Source: Cladopsammia gracilis
Taxonomy: Eukaryota; Cnidaria; Anthozoa; Scleractinia; Dendrophylliidae
Reading direction: 5' to 3'
Assembly (NCBI GenBank): GCA_022457155.1
Contig: JAJGOT010000309.1
Location: 372,001 to 436,000, forward strand
Length of the DNA stretch: 64,000 bases
Both the position numbers and the translations under genes were made by a program. Shown here piece by piece: positions 22,708 through 32,792 of this stretch; the first letter of the stretch is position 1, and each line of letters begins with the position of its first letter. The notes under the pieces are model-generated. The model worked only from the letters and a program-made list of their open reading frames with translations, was not told the origin of the DNA and did not search any database.

Positions 22708-25700
22708 ATGGCGTCGACAGAAACCGGACATTTCAGACTTCCGCCCCAGCTAGAGGTGAATTCGGGAAATGTATCCGAGAACTTCAAAAGATGGAAACGG
22801 CAAATGGAAGTTTATTTGGCCGCTTCTGGTGCTTCGGAAAAGGATGAAAAGGTACAAACTGCGATTATTCTGAATTGTGCTGGCCCTCAAGTTCTTGAAA
22901 TATATGATAATGTTGTGTGGGCGAATGCTGATGATAAACACAAGCCCGATAAAGTCCTAGAAGCCTTCGAAAAATATTGTAACCCAAGAGACACTGAAGT
23001 ACTTGAATCTCACAGATTTTGGAACATTCCGTACCAAGAACCATTTGACAAATTCCTAACAGAGCTCAAGACGAGAGCCGCGTCCTGCAACTTTCAAGAA
23101 AAAGACAGGATGATGAGAGACAAAATAGTTTTCACTGTGACAGGAAAGCTTCAAGAGTTACTTCTCCGGGTAGACGGTCTGACCCTCGAGAAAGCGGTGA
23201 AACTATGTAGAGCCTTTGAACAATCCAACATGCAAGTTAAAGAGTTCAGAGACAACCCGACCCCTTCAAACCCCACGAAGGTGAATAAAGTGGCACAGAG
23301 GTCCGATCAGAAATCGCCTGGTAGCAAAAAACAGACCGGTGGAAACAAAAACACAAAGAGGGAAGAAAAACTGAACATAAACTGTCAATTTTGTGGCTAC
23401 GAACATGAAAAAAGCAAAGAGAAATGCCCTGCATGGGGGAAAACCTGTAACAAATGCAAGGGTCGAAATCATTTCAAGGCAAAATGCAGGAAAGTGAACT
23501 CAGTATCGAAGTCCAAAGGTGATGATAATGATTCTGATGATCAGTGGCTTATGGCTGTAAACCACAGTGGAGAGAGTGTTAATGCTACACTGACCATAAA
23601 TGAGCATGATGTCCGTTTTCAACTTGATAGCGCAGCTGATGTCAATATTATCTGTCAGAAGCACGTAAGGAAACAACAAGTATCCCCCTCAACAGTACGC
23701 CTAAACATGTGGAACAAAACTAATCTGAAACCTCTTGGAGAAACCCTACTAAAGGTCAGGAATCCTCGTCATGGTACCGAGACTGAGGTAAAGTTTATTG
23801 TGGTGCCGAATGGTTTTACCAATCTGCTAGGACTTAAAACCATTCAGGAACTTGGTTTCATAACCATAAATGAGGAATGTTTTATTTCCCAAATCAAGGC
23901 CCCTCAACTTGGCGATCTGGGAGAAGCTACCCTCAGAGCTGATGAAAGCATTCCACCCAAAGTCCTTCCATGTAGAAAAGTTCCCATAGCAATTCAAGAT
24001 TCAGTAAAAGAAGAATTGAATCGACTTGTGGACAAAGGTGTGCTAGTTCCAACGACTGAACCAACCGAGTGGGTCAGTCAAATGGCTATTGTACACAAGC
24101 CCAATGGCAAACTACGCATATGCATTGATCCTCAACCCTTGAATGCTGCACTCAAGCGTGAACATTACAAACTACCAGTACTAGATGATGTACTCCCAAA
24201 GCTGAAAGACGCCAAGGTATTTAGCAAACTAGATGTGAAGGAAGCTTATTGGCATGTCCGACTTGACGAGGCATCCAGCAAGCTGACCACAATGATTACG
24301 CCGTTCGGCCGATACAGATGGACAAGGCTACCTTTCGGACTGAAGGTCTCAAGCGAGATATTCCAACGCAAGCTTGATGAAGCCTTAGGAGACCTGGATG
24401 GTGTATTCTGTGTCGTAGACGATGTAGTCATCGCAGGGTGTGGTCGCACAGAGGCCGAAGCTCGAAAGGACAATCAGCACAAACTGACTGAAACACTAAA
24501 GAAGTGTGCCAAGAAGAACATTGTCCTGAATGAAGACAAACAGGAGATTGGCTTAACTGAAATTATCTTCCATGGTCACAAAATCACGAAGGAAGGTGTT
24601 AAAGTCGATGAGACTAAAGTTCAAGCGATTCGTGATATGCCGGCACCCACCGACGTAGCAGGTGTGAAACGTCTATGTGGCATGGCACAGTACATGTCAA
24701 GGTTCCTGCCTGATCTTGCTGGAACACTTGAACCGATCCGTGCTCTTACGAGAAAAGACACCCCATTTGTGTGGTCCACTGAATGTGAGAGAGCATTCGC
24801 GAAACTGAAGAGTAACCTCTCTGAATCCCCATGCCTAGCCTATTTTGATTCGTCGAAAGAAGTGGTCATCCAAGTGGATAGCAGCAAACATGGGATTGGT
24901 GCCGTACTGCTACAAGAAGGTCGTCCCATAGAGTACGTATCACGCGCATTGACACCATCAGAGAGGAACTGGGCGCAGATTGAAAAGGAAGCCCTATCTG
25001 TCTTGTATGGTCTTGAACGATTTGACCAATACACTTATGGCCGAACTGTTAAAGTAGAGAACGACCATAAGCCTCTTGCTTCAATATTGCGAAAGCCTCT
25101 CAGCATGGCCCCAAAACGTCTTCAGGACATTATGATGCGTTGTAACAGATACGACGTTCATTTTGTATTCGTCAAGGGTACCGACCTAGTCCTCGCAGAC
25201 ACACTAAGTAGAGCGCACCTGGACTCTGATGAAGATAACCTGGATGACCGTGCTCAAATCAGGAATGTCAACGCATTTCATGACATTCCAGATAAGCGAC
25301 TCGACGAGATACGCGAAGCAACCTTGCGTGACACTGGCCTGCAAACTGTGGTGACATTAGTGATGGAAGGATGGCCAACAGACAAGCGCGACACTCCTTT
25401 AAACGCATTGCCCTACTTCGATGTACGCGACTCTTTAAGTGTCATGGATGACATTCTAGTGAAAGGAGAGGCGATAGTAATTCCCTCAGCGCTAAGAGCA
25501 ACCATCAAGAAAAGACTTCACAGTGCCCACCTTGGTCGGGACAGCATGTTACGTCGAGCTCGAGGAACAGTGTTCTGGCCTGGCATGACCAGCGACATCA
25601 AGCAATTGGCTGACTCGTGTGAAATTTGTCAGGAAATGAAGCCTCGGAACTCACAGGAACCACTGAAGCAACATGATGAAGGTGATGCGCCATGGCAGAA

Positions 25701-26652
25701 AATCGGTATTGACCTATTTGAAATCGCTGGCAAGCACTATTTAGCGGTGGTAGACTACTACTCCAACTTCATAGAAATCGATCTGCTGACAACGATGTCA
25801 AGTGCACGTGTCGTCACCTTACTTAAGAAACATTTTGCCAGGTATGGCATACCACGAGTTGTAGTATCGGATGGAGGACCGCAGTTTGTCAGCGAAGTAT
25901 TCAAAGCATTTGTAAAAAACTGGGGTATAACGCACGTAACTTCGTCACCAATGCATCAGAGAGCAAATGGAAAAGCAGAATCGGCTGTTAAGATCATGAA
26001 AACTCTTCTTGTGAAAACTCACAAGGAAGGCGGTGATCCTTATGAAGCGATGCTGGAGCAAAGAAATACCCCACGTCAAGATACAGGCCGAAGTCCGACA
26101 GAAATGATGTTCAACAGAAAAACACGCAGTTTCCTGCCTAGTCTGAACAACGCGCCAAAGGACACTATTATCAAGGAGAAGCGCGATGCACGTAAACGCA
26201 GCGTCAAGCGAACCTATGACCGGAAGTCGCGACAACTCTCAGAACTAAATGTGGGACAGTCCGCATTTTTCAGACATATTGAAGGACGAGACTGGAAGTT
26301 GGGCCAAGTTACAGAAGTCCTGGGCCCCAACACCTACAAGGTCAAAGGTCCGGATGGAGGAATTTACAGAAGAAATCGTGTGCATGTGAGACCCACCAAG
26401 ATCACACTGAAAGCTCGTGATACCTCTCCCCTGGATGAATTTCGCACTCCTGACGCGAATCTACCAGCGCCGCCGCCGCAAACAACACAAGTAGTTAACC
26501 CACCTACAGACACTCAGGTTAAGGACAATCAACCGCAGAGTATGCAAGACAAAGTTGCGCGCACGGCCATTTTGGATCAGTCTCTAAGTGCGAACAGACC
26601 CAGACGTGTGACCAAACCACCAATCCGTTTCAAAGACTATGTGTTCAAGTAG
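22708..26652 (+). CDS. Gag-Pol polyprotein of a Ty3/Gypsy retrotransposon
   Basis: The first in-frame ATG is at 22708 (MASTETGHFRLPPQ), just past the primer-binding site; the frame is also open upstream but without ATG. It gives 1,314 residues. Order: a gag region; cysteine-rich segments with a CCHC knuckle CNKCKGRNHFKAKC from residue 247; protease motif QLDSAAD with Asp at 307, where Ala replaces the usual Gly; reverse transcriptase with CVVDDVV (Asp 571 and 572, Val where Tyr is usual); RNase H with IQVDSSKHGIGAVLLQ (Asp 724). The integrase has an HHCC-type zinc region (HSAHLGRDSM, CEICQ) and acidic residues at 1002, 1055 and 1091, spaced D-52-D-35-E. Gag and Pol share one frame, so no frameshift is needed between them. 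The element encodes no envelope. All catalytic acids are present, so it may be autonomous. Confidence 0.93.
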   Translation: MASTETGHFRLPPQLEVNSGNVSENFKRWKRQMEVYLAASGASEKDEKVQTAIILNCAGPQVLEIYDNVVWANADDKHKPDKVLEAFEKYCNPRDTEVLESHRFWNIPYQEPFDKFLTELKTRAASCNFQEKDRMMRDKIVFTVTGKLQELLLRVDGLTLEKAVKLCRAFEQSNMQVKEFRDNPTPSNPTKVNKVAQRSDQKSPGSKKQTGGNKNTKREEKLNINCQFCGYEHEKSKEKCPAWGKTCNKCKGRNHFKAKCRKVNSVSKSKGDDNDSDDQWLMAVNHSGESVNATLTINEHDVRFQLDSAADVNIICQKHVRKQQVSPSTVRLNMWNKTNLKPLGETLLKVRNPRHGTETEVKFIVVPNGFTNLLGLKTIQELGFITINEECFISQIKAPQLGDLGEATLRADESIPPKVLPCRKVPIAIQDSVKEELNRLVDKGVLVPTTEPTEWVSQMAIVHKPNGKLRICIDPQPLNAALKREHYKLPVLDDVLPKLKDAKVFSKLDVKEAYWHVRLDEASSKLTTMITPFGRYRWTRLPFGLKVSSEIFQRKLDEALGDLDGVFCVVDDVVIAGCGRTEAEARKDNQHKLTETLKKCAKKNIVLNEDKQEIGLTEIIFHGHKITKEGVKVDETKVQAIRDMPAPTDVAGVKRLCGMAQYMSRFLPDLAGTLEPIRALTRKDTPFVWSTECERAFAKLKSNLSESPCLAYFDSSKEVVIQVDSSKHGIGAVLLQEGRPIEYVSRALTPSERNWAQIEKEALSVLYGLERFDQYTYGRTVKVENDHKPLASILRKPLSMAPKRLQDIMMRCNRYDVHFVFVKGTDLVLADTLSRAHLDSDEDNLDDRAQIRNVNAFHDIPDKRLDEIREATLRDTGLQTVVTLVMEGWPTDKRDTPLNALPYFDVRDSLSVMDDILVKGEAIVIPSALRATIKKRLHSAHLGRDSMLRRARGTVFWPGMTSDIKQLADSCEICQEMKPRNSQEPLKQHDEGDAPWQKIGIDLFEIAGKHYLAVVDYYSNFIEIDLLTTMSSARVVTLLKKHFARYGIPRVVVSDGGPQFVSEVFKAFVKNWGITHVTSSPMHQRANGKAESAVKIMKTLLVKTHKEGGDPYEAMLEQRNTPRQDTGRSPTEMMFNRKTRSFLPSLNNAPKDTIIKEKRDARKRSVKRTYDRKSRQLSELNVGQSAFFRHIEGRDWKLGQVTEVLGPNTYKVKGPDGGIYRRNRVHVRPTKITLKARDTSPLDEFRTPDANLPAPPPQTTQVVNPPTDTQVKDNQPQSMQDKVARTAILDQSLSANRPRRVTKPPIRFKDYVFK

Positions 26653-26744
26653 AGACTATTTAGTAGTTCATTTATTCGTTGAAACACCAGTTGACATTTA
26701 CAGAAACTGAGAGATTTAGCTAACTTTATTTTTTTTGCTTTTCC

Positions 26745-26757
26745 AAAGAAAGGAGGA
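26745..26757 (+). promoter_or_regulatory. Polypurine tract
   Basis: aaagaaaggagga ends directly before the 3' LTR, the expected primer for plus-strand synthesis. Confidence 0.85.
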
Positions 26758-26955
26758 TGTTGACATGTCATAATTTGTATAATTTATTCTCGTAGTTAAG
26801 GACCGCAATGCATGCGTGTATTTACCATCATGCCTTATGGGTAGAGAAGAGCATGTGCTCGGGTTGTAATGGCTACCGTTCTGAATTAAATGTTGTTGTG
26901 TTCAGTTTACCTATTTGTGACTTATCTGGTCTACCCTGCCTTGGGGCAATCAACA
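26758..26955 (+). repeat. 3' LTR of the 22.5-kb Gypsy element
   Basis: 198 bp; I see no difference from the 5' LTR. It is followed at once by the CCTAA target duplication. Confidence 0.95.
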
Positions 26956-26960
26956 CCTAA

Positions 26961-27338
26961 AACTTCGAAATTTTGAAGTTCTTCACTCACTTTCATACAG
27001 AATTTACTGTTTCATAATTCAAACTACTATCTCCAACAGTTTTGTGCCACCACTAATGGCTTGGAATAACACTGTTTTGGAATAACACTGTACAATATTC
27101 AAATGAAAGCTTCTGAGCAGCTTGTTTCTGTGACACAGTACCATACACAATGAAGAAGAGAGTTATAACTTGTAAGTATGTGAGTGGAAATACAAAATTT
27201 ACGAAATCAAACAGTGTGTTCCTGCACGGACTTTAGTTTAGAGAAAATGTGAAGATTCCCAGGGGCTGAAAGGTACAGGGTGATGCAGAGATGAGATTGG
27301 AGAAACATATGAGCATGGTTTATTACACAAGAACTGAC
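26961..27338. other. Intronic or intergenic spacer
   Basis: No gene feature recognised between the Gypsy target site and the PLAT exon on the minus strand. Confidence 0.5.
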
Positions 27339-27514
27339 CTGCATATACATGTACATGTAGATCTCTCTCTTTTTCCATTGTCTTCATAATCAACCAGCCA
27401 GCAGTTACAAGGGAAAATCCACCTCTCATGAATAATAATCACTATCTCCTCAAGGTACATGTACCAACCTGTACCCAGTTCTCGCCCGTCATGGCCGATA
27501 CAAACCTTCTCAAG
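27339..27514 (-). pseudogene. PLAT-domain exon, C-terminal half of the domain
   Basis: Read on the minus strand after acceptor ctgattcag, the exon starts LEKVCIGHDGRELGTGWYM. It continues with RWIFPCNCWLVDYEDNG, the hallmark end of a PLAT/LH2 beta-sandwich (IGHD, GxGW, FPCNxWL). A CAGGTCAGT donor at 27339 closes it; the last dozen residues before the donor look atypical. It joins in phase 0 to the exon at 31812-32011. In the family, tandem PLAT domains occur in LOXHD1-like proteins, which bind lipid or protein partners at membranes. Because the partner exon carries a stop, I class the locus as a pseudogene. Confidence 0.6.
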
Positions 27515-27950
27515 CTGAATCAGGGAGAGAATGGATGACCACAGTGAGACCAAAAGTGGTACACCTGTAATGTCAATGCAGTAGTTATAAGTAGCACAAG
27601 ATCCACTGCCAAATAAAATTAGAAGGGGATTTGAACCACGGAAGGGTGGAAAAATAACCATAACCCAATGTCATGTTCTAGTTACTTGAATGTTCAACTT
27701 TCTGTATTTAAAAAGGGCCAGAGACCTAACATCATTCCCGCTTAATAGAATTAACTCTCTCTTACTTCCCTCCTTTTTGATCAAACAAATATTAAGTTTT
27801 AAAATACATGTATCAACATAAGTGGGAACAACACAGCAATCAAAACTTGGAAAACACTACGATGCCAATGATCAGGTTCGCTTTTTTCTCTGGAAAATTC
27901 AGCAACTTTCGTATGTGAAATCTCAAGGTAAGTCAACAGGAGAAAGACTT

Positions 27951-28012
27951 TTTAGCGTCCAGAAGAATCACTAAATGCAACAAAACAAAGTCACAAGTCT
28001 AAGGACGCCACA
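27951..28012 (-). repeat. 3' terminal direct repeat (short LTR) of the 28-31.6 kb element
   Basis: 62 bp, matched to 31593-31654 with several substitutions. It is unusually short for a Gypsy LTR. It ends in TAAA rather than the usual CA on the element strand. Confidence 0.75.
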
Positions 28013-28384
28013 GCACCCCCCTTCTAGTCGGTGACATAATCGCGGAGGTAGGCAGGTCGACGGATCAAACAGCCTGCCTGAGTCGTAGTTGCTGGACTGA
28101 TTGGAGCTTGACATGGACCAAGCAGAAGATGATCATCAGAATGTGTACGTGGGTGGGGGGGGCAGGGAATACTGCAATGCAACTGCAGGTTGAAGTGCGG
28201 TTGGCATGGATGGGTTGCTGTCTTGAGGTGTGTGATCGCTCTCCAATTTAGCAGGCTTCAAGCGGTCAACAGTAATTTCTTCCGGCTTCCCATTGACCTC
28301 CAGGGTGAAATGTTTGTCTGATCGTCGGAGAACCCAGAAGGGGCCAGTGTAGGGTCGAGTGAGGGGCGGCTTGTGAGCATCCCG

Positions 28385-29374
28385 TCAGACGTAGACATGA
28401 CTTGCAGAGTGGAGGTCAGGGGGGAGATAGGTATTAGGTGATTGGTGCCATTGTGTGGGGATGAACTGTTGACACTGCATGGAGTGACGTAATCTTGATA
28501 CGAACGAGGAAGGGTCCTCAAAAACCGGGTCAGAGAAGAAGTCTCCTGGTAAGCGGAGTGTAGTTCCATAGACCAACTCAGCTGAGGTGCATGACAAGCC
28601 CTCCTTGAGGGTTGCTCTGATACCAAGAAGTACAATAGGTAGCTCATCGACCCAGTTACTTCCGACTAGCCTTGCTTTCAACCCACCTTTCAAGTGCCTG
28701 TGGAACCGTTCAATCATTCCATTTGCCTGGGGATGGTATGCCATTGTGCGGTTGCGTGTCGTACCAAGGAGATTCATGAGTGAATTCCAAAGTGCTGACT
28801 CAAACTGTCGTCCTCGATCGGAGGTGATTGTGGTGGGCACGCCAAAGCGGGAAACCCAGCCCGACAACAAAGCAGAAGCACAGGACTCAGAAGTAGCATC
28901 AGTCATCGGAATCGCTTCCGGCCAGCGTGTGTACCTATCGATACATGTGAACAGGTACGTGTAGCCTTTTGAAGGCGGCAAAGGACCAACAATATCAACA
29001 TGAACACTGTCAAAACGAGAATCGGGTTTGGAAAAGGCCTGGATTGGGGCCTTGACATGTCGCTGAATCTTGGATTGTTGGCAGTCATGACAAGCCCAGG
29101 TCCAGTTAGCTATGTCTCGTTTCATATTGGGCCAGACATACCGTTCAGCTACCAGGTGACGAGATGCCTTGATCCCGGGGTGAGACAGTGAATGCAGATT
29201 GTTGAAAATGTCACGGCGCATTGTTGACGGAACCAGTGGTTGTGGGCGGTCTTGGGAGACATCGCAAAGAATCGTGTGTTTCGAGTTCGGGATGGAAATC
29301 TGTTCCAATTGTAGTGACGTGGTGGAGGGAGACAGTTGTTGAAGCTCTTCATCATTGCCTTGAGCTGCAGCCAT
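28385..29374 (-). pseudogene. Integrase region of the degenerate Gypsy element
   Basis: The longest open stretch of this element. It holds a zinc-binding segment (HSLSHPGIKASRHLVAERYV and CHDCQQSKIQ) and the core with VDIVGPLPPSKGYTYLF, TSDRGRQFESALWN and YHPQANGMIERFHRHLK, so the DDE acids are visible. Residues before the zinc segment are linker. The frame may read through much of the original integrase, but upstream Pol is broken, so it is a fragment of a dead element. Confidence 0.85.
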
Positions 29375-29563
29375 AGCTTCAAGGTCGCAGGGTGATTGTT
29401 CAAGGATATAAACGTTGCGCGAAAGTGCATCTGCAGCATCTTTAATATGGCGGATGTCATTCGTAAACTCAGAAACAAATGCCGTGGTGAACGTCGCTCA
29501 GCACTGGATTGGAGTGCGAAGGTAAGAGGCTTGTGGTCAGTGTTGATGTGGAAAATTCGACCT

Positions 29564-29926
29564 TCAACAAAGTATCGGAAATGTCTGGCAAGAAGTGGTC
29601 CAAGTGAAACACTCTGCTGCTAAAGCATGGTGAAGAGGCTGCAAGATCTCAGCACACCTCGGTACGAAGCGATGGTAGTAATTGACGAGTCCAACAAACT
29701 GGTGCAAGGGCTTCTTGTCATGAGGAACAGGAAAGGTGCGAACTGCATCAACACGTGCAAGGTGTGGACGGATACCAGCTGCACTAATGGTATGGCTCAG
29801 GAAGTTCACTTCAGCCTTGCCAAACAAACATTTCGCGGGATTAATGACCAGTCCTCGGTCTGATAAGTGCTGGAAGAGTGCTCTAAGGTGCTGAAGGTGT
29901 TCCTCCACAGATCGACTGGCCACCAA
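29564..29926 (-). pseudogene. RT thumb/connection fragment of the degenerate Gypsy element
   Basis: Contains SVEEHLQHLRALFQHLSDRG, NPAKCLFGKAEVNFL and LHQFVGLVNYYHRFVPRC, the segment after the RT active site. It follows the active-site reading VYLHDILVAS. Sequence then breaks off: most of RNase H, expected between here and the integrase, is missing, leaving remnants such as FTNDIRHIKD near 29.46 kb. Confidence 0.8.
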
Positions 29927-30007
29927 GATGTCATGAAGGTAGACAAAGACGTAGTCTAAACCACGGCAAACATCATCAATGAAACGCTGGAAGGTCTGAG
30001 CGGCATT

Positions 30008-30544
30008 TCACAAGCCTAAGGGCATACGGCGGAATTCGTAGAGACCGAAAGGCGTAATAATGGTCGAACCTGCCAAGTGGGAGGTGAAGTCTTGAATGTG
30101 TGGGATGGGATAACGGTCAGCGGTCATGACGTCATTTAGTCTCCTGTAATCTCCACACGGTCGCCATTCGTCATTCCCTTTAGGTACCATATGGAGTGGT
30201 GAAGCCCACGTGCTCGATGATGGCTGTATGATCCCCATGTCAAGGAGCTTATTGAACTCTACTTTCGCAACGGTTAGCTTTCCAGGTGACAAGCGGTGTG
30301 GTCGGGCAAAGACGGGTCGACCTTCGGTGACGATGTGATGAGAAACCCCGTGCTTAACAGGGGTGTCGCTTGTACATGGTGTTGTCAGAGATGGGAATTT
30401 GTCCAGGAGCCGTGTGTACGGATCTGCATCTGAAAGTAGAGTGGAGATGTTATTAAGACCTACGGGTGGGTCTGTCGAAAGTTCAGCTGTAATGTGTGTC
30501 CCGTTCAGTGTGTCGATTAAGTGCTTCTGGTCAAGATCTACCAA
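30008..30544 (-). pseudogene. Reverse transcriptase N-terminal part of the degenerate Gypsy element
   Basis: Reads WASPLHMVPKGNDEWRPCGD and YRRLNDVMTADRYPIPHIQD, then FTSHLAGSTIITPFGLYEF. The expected segment with the first catalytic Asp, between STI and the TPFG block, is deleted in frame (about 20-25 residues). A TGA stop at 30008-30010 follows MPLGL. Immediately past it the frame resumes NAAQTFQRFIDDVCRGLDYV and reaches VYLHDIL, where His replaces the first Asp of the YxDD box. RT activity is therefore lost by three independent lesions. Confidence 0.85.
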
Positions 30545-30818
30545 CAGTTTGTGTTGTAGGAGGAAATCGGCTCCAATGATTGGTTGAGTCAGGTGAGAGG
30601 GCGTGGGAGCCCAAAGTCGAGAGTAAATTGTTTATAGCCATAAGTGTTTATGAAGGAATTGTTCGCAGCTCGTAATTTGACGCCACATTTGTTCCATCGG
30701 TCTGACCTTCCGGCAGGAAAAACACTAACCTCGGCGCCAGTATCAATGAGAAATTGCTGTTTAAAGTTTTTATCGAAAAGTCAAAGACGACGAGAAGTGC
30801 CAGTCAAATGGGCTGCAT

Positions 30819-31571
30819 TCATCGACTGGCCTTGGAGTTTCCCGACTGCTGTAGAAACTTGCAAGGCTCGTGGCATTTCGTAGCTTTTGAACCAAATCGC
30901 TCATGGTACCAACATACTTCTGGCGTCAAGCCACGTTGTTGTTCTTTGCGTCCAGGTTTTCGCTGAGACTGTAGTGCTCGCCAGATCTTCTGTAGCTCTG
31001 TGTGAATCGCAGCAATTTCCGGATTTCCTCCTTGTTGAATCTCGCTAACTTGCCCTTGTGGACCTTGGACTTCGACCATGTTGTCAGCGATTTCGGCTAT
31101 ATCACTGAGGTTGGTTTCTTTGTGCATCGTCAGAGCTGTGCAAATGGTGAGGGGAAGTTTCTGAAGGAAGAGCTCACGGAAAATCTCATCTTTGTCAGCG
31201 TCCGCTGTCATACCACCGCGGAGTTTCAACATGCGCCGTAGCAGTTGTGAGGGTTTTCTGTCGCCGAGGTCTTCAACATGCAGGAGTTGATGCAATTGCT
31301 GGCGTTTTGTCGGGCAAACTCGCTTCTTCAATTCGTTTTTAATTGCTGTGTAAGGGTCTTCCGGGGGATGCAGGATAATGTCACTCACTTCGGAAGCGTA
31401 TTGTGCTGGAAGAACGCAAACAACATGGCCAAATTTCGTCTTTTCCTGTGTGATGTGTTGTGCTTCGAACAAAGCTTCAGCTTGAGCGAACCAGAGCTCT
31501 GGATCGGACGGCCAGAAGTCCAGTAACTTCAGAGAGACTACATTTGTAGTAACAATCGCTTCGTCGGGCAT
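30819..31571 (-). pseudogene. Gag region of the degenerate Gypsy element
   Basis: The ATG at 31571 starts MPDEAIVTTNVVSLKLLDFW, just inside the primer-binding site. The frame continues as a typical Gypsy gag (DPELWFAQAEALFEAQHIT, LHQLLHVEDLGDRKPSQLL) and ends near a zinc-knuckle-like CWYHERFGSKATKC, 250 residues in all. The protease follows in another frame (FLIDTGAEVSVFP near 30.74 kb) after a stop, so gag and pro are disconnected. Confidence 0.8.
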
Positions 31572-31592
31572 GTTTTGCGTCGGGGTTACCAA

Positions 31593-31654
31593 TTTAGCGT
31601 CCAGAAGAAACACTAAATGCAACACAACAAAGTCACGGGTCTTAGGACGCCACA
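31593..31654 (-). repeat. 5' terminal direct repeat (short LTR) of the 28-31.6 kb element
   Basis: 62-bp partner of 27951-28012. The gag ATG lies 22 bases downstream on the minus strand. Confidence 0.75.
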
Positions 31655-31811
31655 ACTTCTTTTGTCTGTGTCTCACCTTGAGTTTCAATGCGGGCAAAAA
31701 TTGGCAACTATATGGCAAAGAAGGGTAAAAGACATTACTGACAGAGAATCCTGTCACTCCACAACAAACTGAAATAAAAGATAGAACAACTAGACTCTAA
31801 TGTCAACTCAC

Positions 31812-32011
31812 ATTTCCAACATCTACGGTTTGCAAGTTAATCTTGGTGTTTGCTCCGCACTAAAACTTGTCTTTTGTGTCACAAATCTGTTTCAATTCAA
31901 TGATACCAGTGCAGGTGTCCCCTTTATCTCCAAATATTTGAAAGTAAATGTTTGAATCTGTTCCTGCATTCTTCACATTGCCTGTCTTTATCCTTACACT
32001 GTAATCAGCAA
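31812..32011 (-). pseudogene. PLAT-domain exon, N-terminal half, with an in-frame stop
   Basis: After acceptor ttttcattacag the exon reads ADYSVRIKTGNVKNAGTDSN, IYFQIFGDKGD, IIELKQ, DTKDKF, a TAG stop (31860-31862), then CGANTKINLQTVDVGN and a GTGAGT donor. Conservation on both sides of the stop, and the phase-0 fit to LEKVCIGHD at 27514, show that the stop interrupts a once-functional PLAT domain. The 4.3-kb intron between the two halves contains the degenerate Gypsy element. Readthrough or sequencing error at the TAG are the alternatives to pseudogene status. Confidence 0.7.
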
Positions 32012-32611
32012 CTGTAATGAAAACAACATTTACATGAATAGTCTCTAATGCAGCTGAGATACAGGCCTCATTCACACCCTTCAGCTTCCTGAAACAAAAT
32101 GAAGACCTGTTCCAAATGCTGGGTTACAAGTCAGGAATTACATTATGTAGCCATTTAAAAACATAACATGGATTGTACTTTGCTATTAACCACACTGGTA
32201 CCAACTTACTGGTCTCAAATAGCATGCCAAGATGCCGAACCAACAACTTAATAAATAAATGCTATGAACGTATTTTAATGAGCTGTATAAAATATCCGCT
32301 TTTAAAGAATTTTGATGTTTTTATAAACATTTTTCTGAAAGGCAGACATGATATTATTTTCACATAACATGTCTCTAAACTGTCCAGTTAAAATTCTCTG
32401 CAAATCAAATTTAATAGGAAAACTAATACTCAAGAGAGTTGTTTCTTGCATTTTATCATTTTGGTATGTTAACTTGATGCTTGTGCAACAATTTGCATGT
32501 ATTTCATGGCAGGCCGCAGATGGTAAGCAGGCAAACTCCCTCTTCTGTTTGTATCAGGCTTAATGCTGTAAACATGCACTCCACATTCCTAACCTGAAGT
32601 AAATACCTTAC
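32012..32611. other. Presumed intron or spacer of the PLAT locus
   Basis: A short minus frame at about 32039-32097 (KLKGVNEACISAALETIH after a tttcag acceptor) might be a small connecting exon, but its phase does not prove it. Nothing else recognised. Confidence 0.35.
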
Positions 32612-32792
32612 CAAGTTGTTTTGGATAAAAGTTCCTTGTCGGCAGATCCCATGCCCTGCTCCCTTGCTACCCAGACATGGAACAGAATGATGTCAGGTGC
32701 TCCCCTGTACAGCACTGTTTAGTATCACCTCCTCCACATACCAGTCTACCACAGGACCACACCCATCATGACCCATACGCAGCTTTTCGATC
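32612..32792 (-). pseudogene. Second PLAT C-terminal half exon, damaged
   Basis: Minus strand reads IEKLRMGHDGCGPVVDWYVE, EVILNS, then after a one-base frame shift APDIILFHVWVAREQGMGSA, DKELLSKTT and a GTAAGG donor at 32611. The layout matches the exon at 27339-27514. The acceptor position shows ttttcg instead of an AG, and the domain needs a frameshift. It therefore looks like an inactivated upstream PLAT repeat of the same gene. Confidence 0.55.

Larger units (their letters stand above)
22480..26955 (+). mobile_element. Apparently complete Ty3/Gypsy-type LTR retrotransposon, 4,476 bp
   Basis: Two 198-bp LTRs (22480-22677 and 26758-26955) that appear identical base for base bound a single uninterrupted gag-pol frame. 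The element is flanked by the same five bases, CCTAA, at 22475-22479 and 26956-26960, the target duplication left by integrase. LTR ends are TGTTGA and TCAACA. A primer-binding-site candidate follows the 5' LTR directly, and a purine tract precedes the 3' LTR. Domain order (zinc knuckle, protease, RT, RNase H, integrase) is that of Ty3/Gypsy elements. Identical LTRs indicate recent insertion or recent gene conversion. Confidence 0.95.
27951..31654 (-). mobile_element. Degenerate Ty3/Gypsy LTR retrotransposon with very short (62-bp) LTRs
   Basis: The element runs on the minus strand and is 3,704 bp. Direct repeats of 62 bp lie at 31593-31654 (5') and 27951-28012 (3'). On the minus strand they start TGTGGCGTCC and end GGACGCTAAA, with several differences between copies. 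ACTT occurs outside both ends (27947-27950 and 31655-31658), a likely 4-bp target duplication. A primer-site candidate tggtaaccccgacgc follows the 5' repeat, and agaaggggggtgc precedes the 3' repeat as a purine tract. Coding regions are broken by stops, frameshifts and deletions. It sits inside a PLAT-gene intron in the same orientation as the exons. Confidence 0.8.

Noticed and set aside
28587..28964. Plus-strand frame of 125 codons over the second Gypsy element
   Set aside because: It is the antisense shadow of the integrase reading frame.
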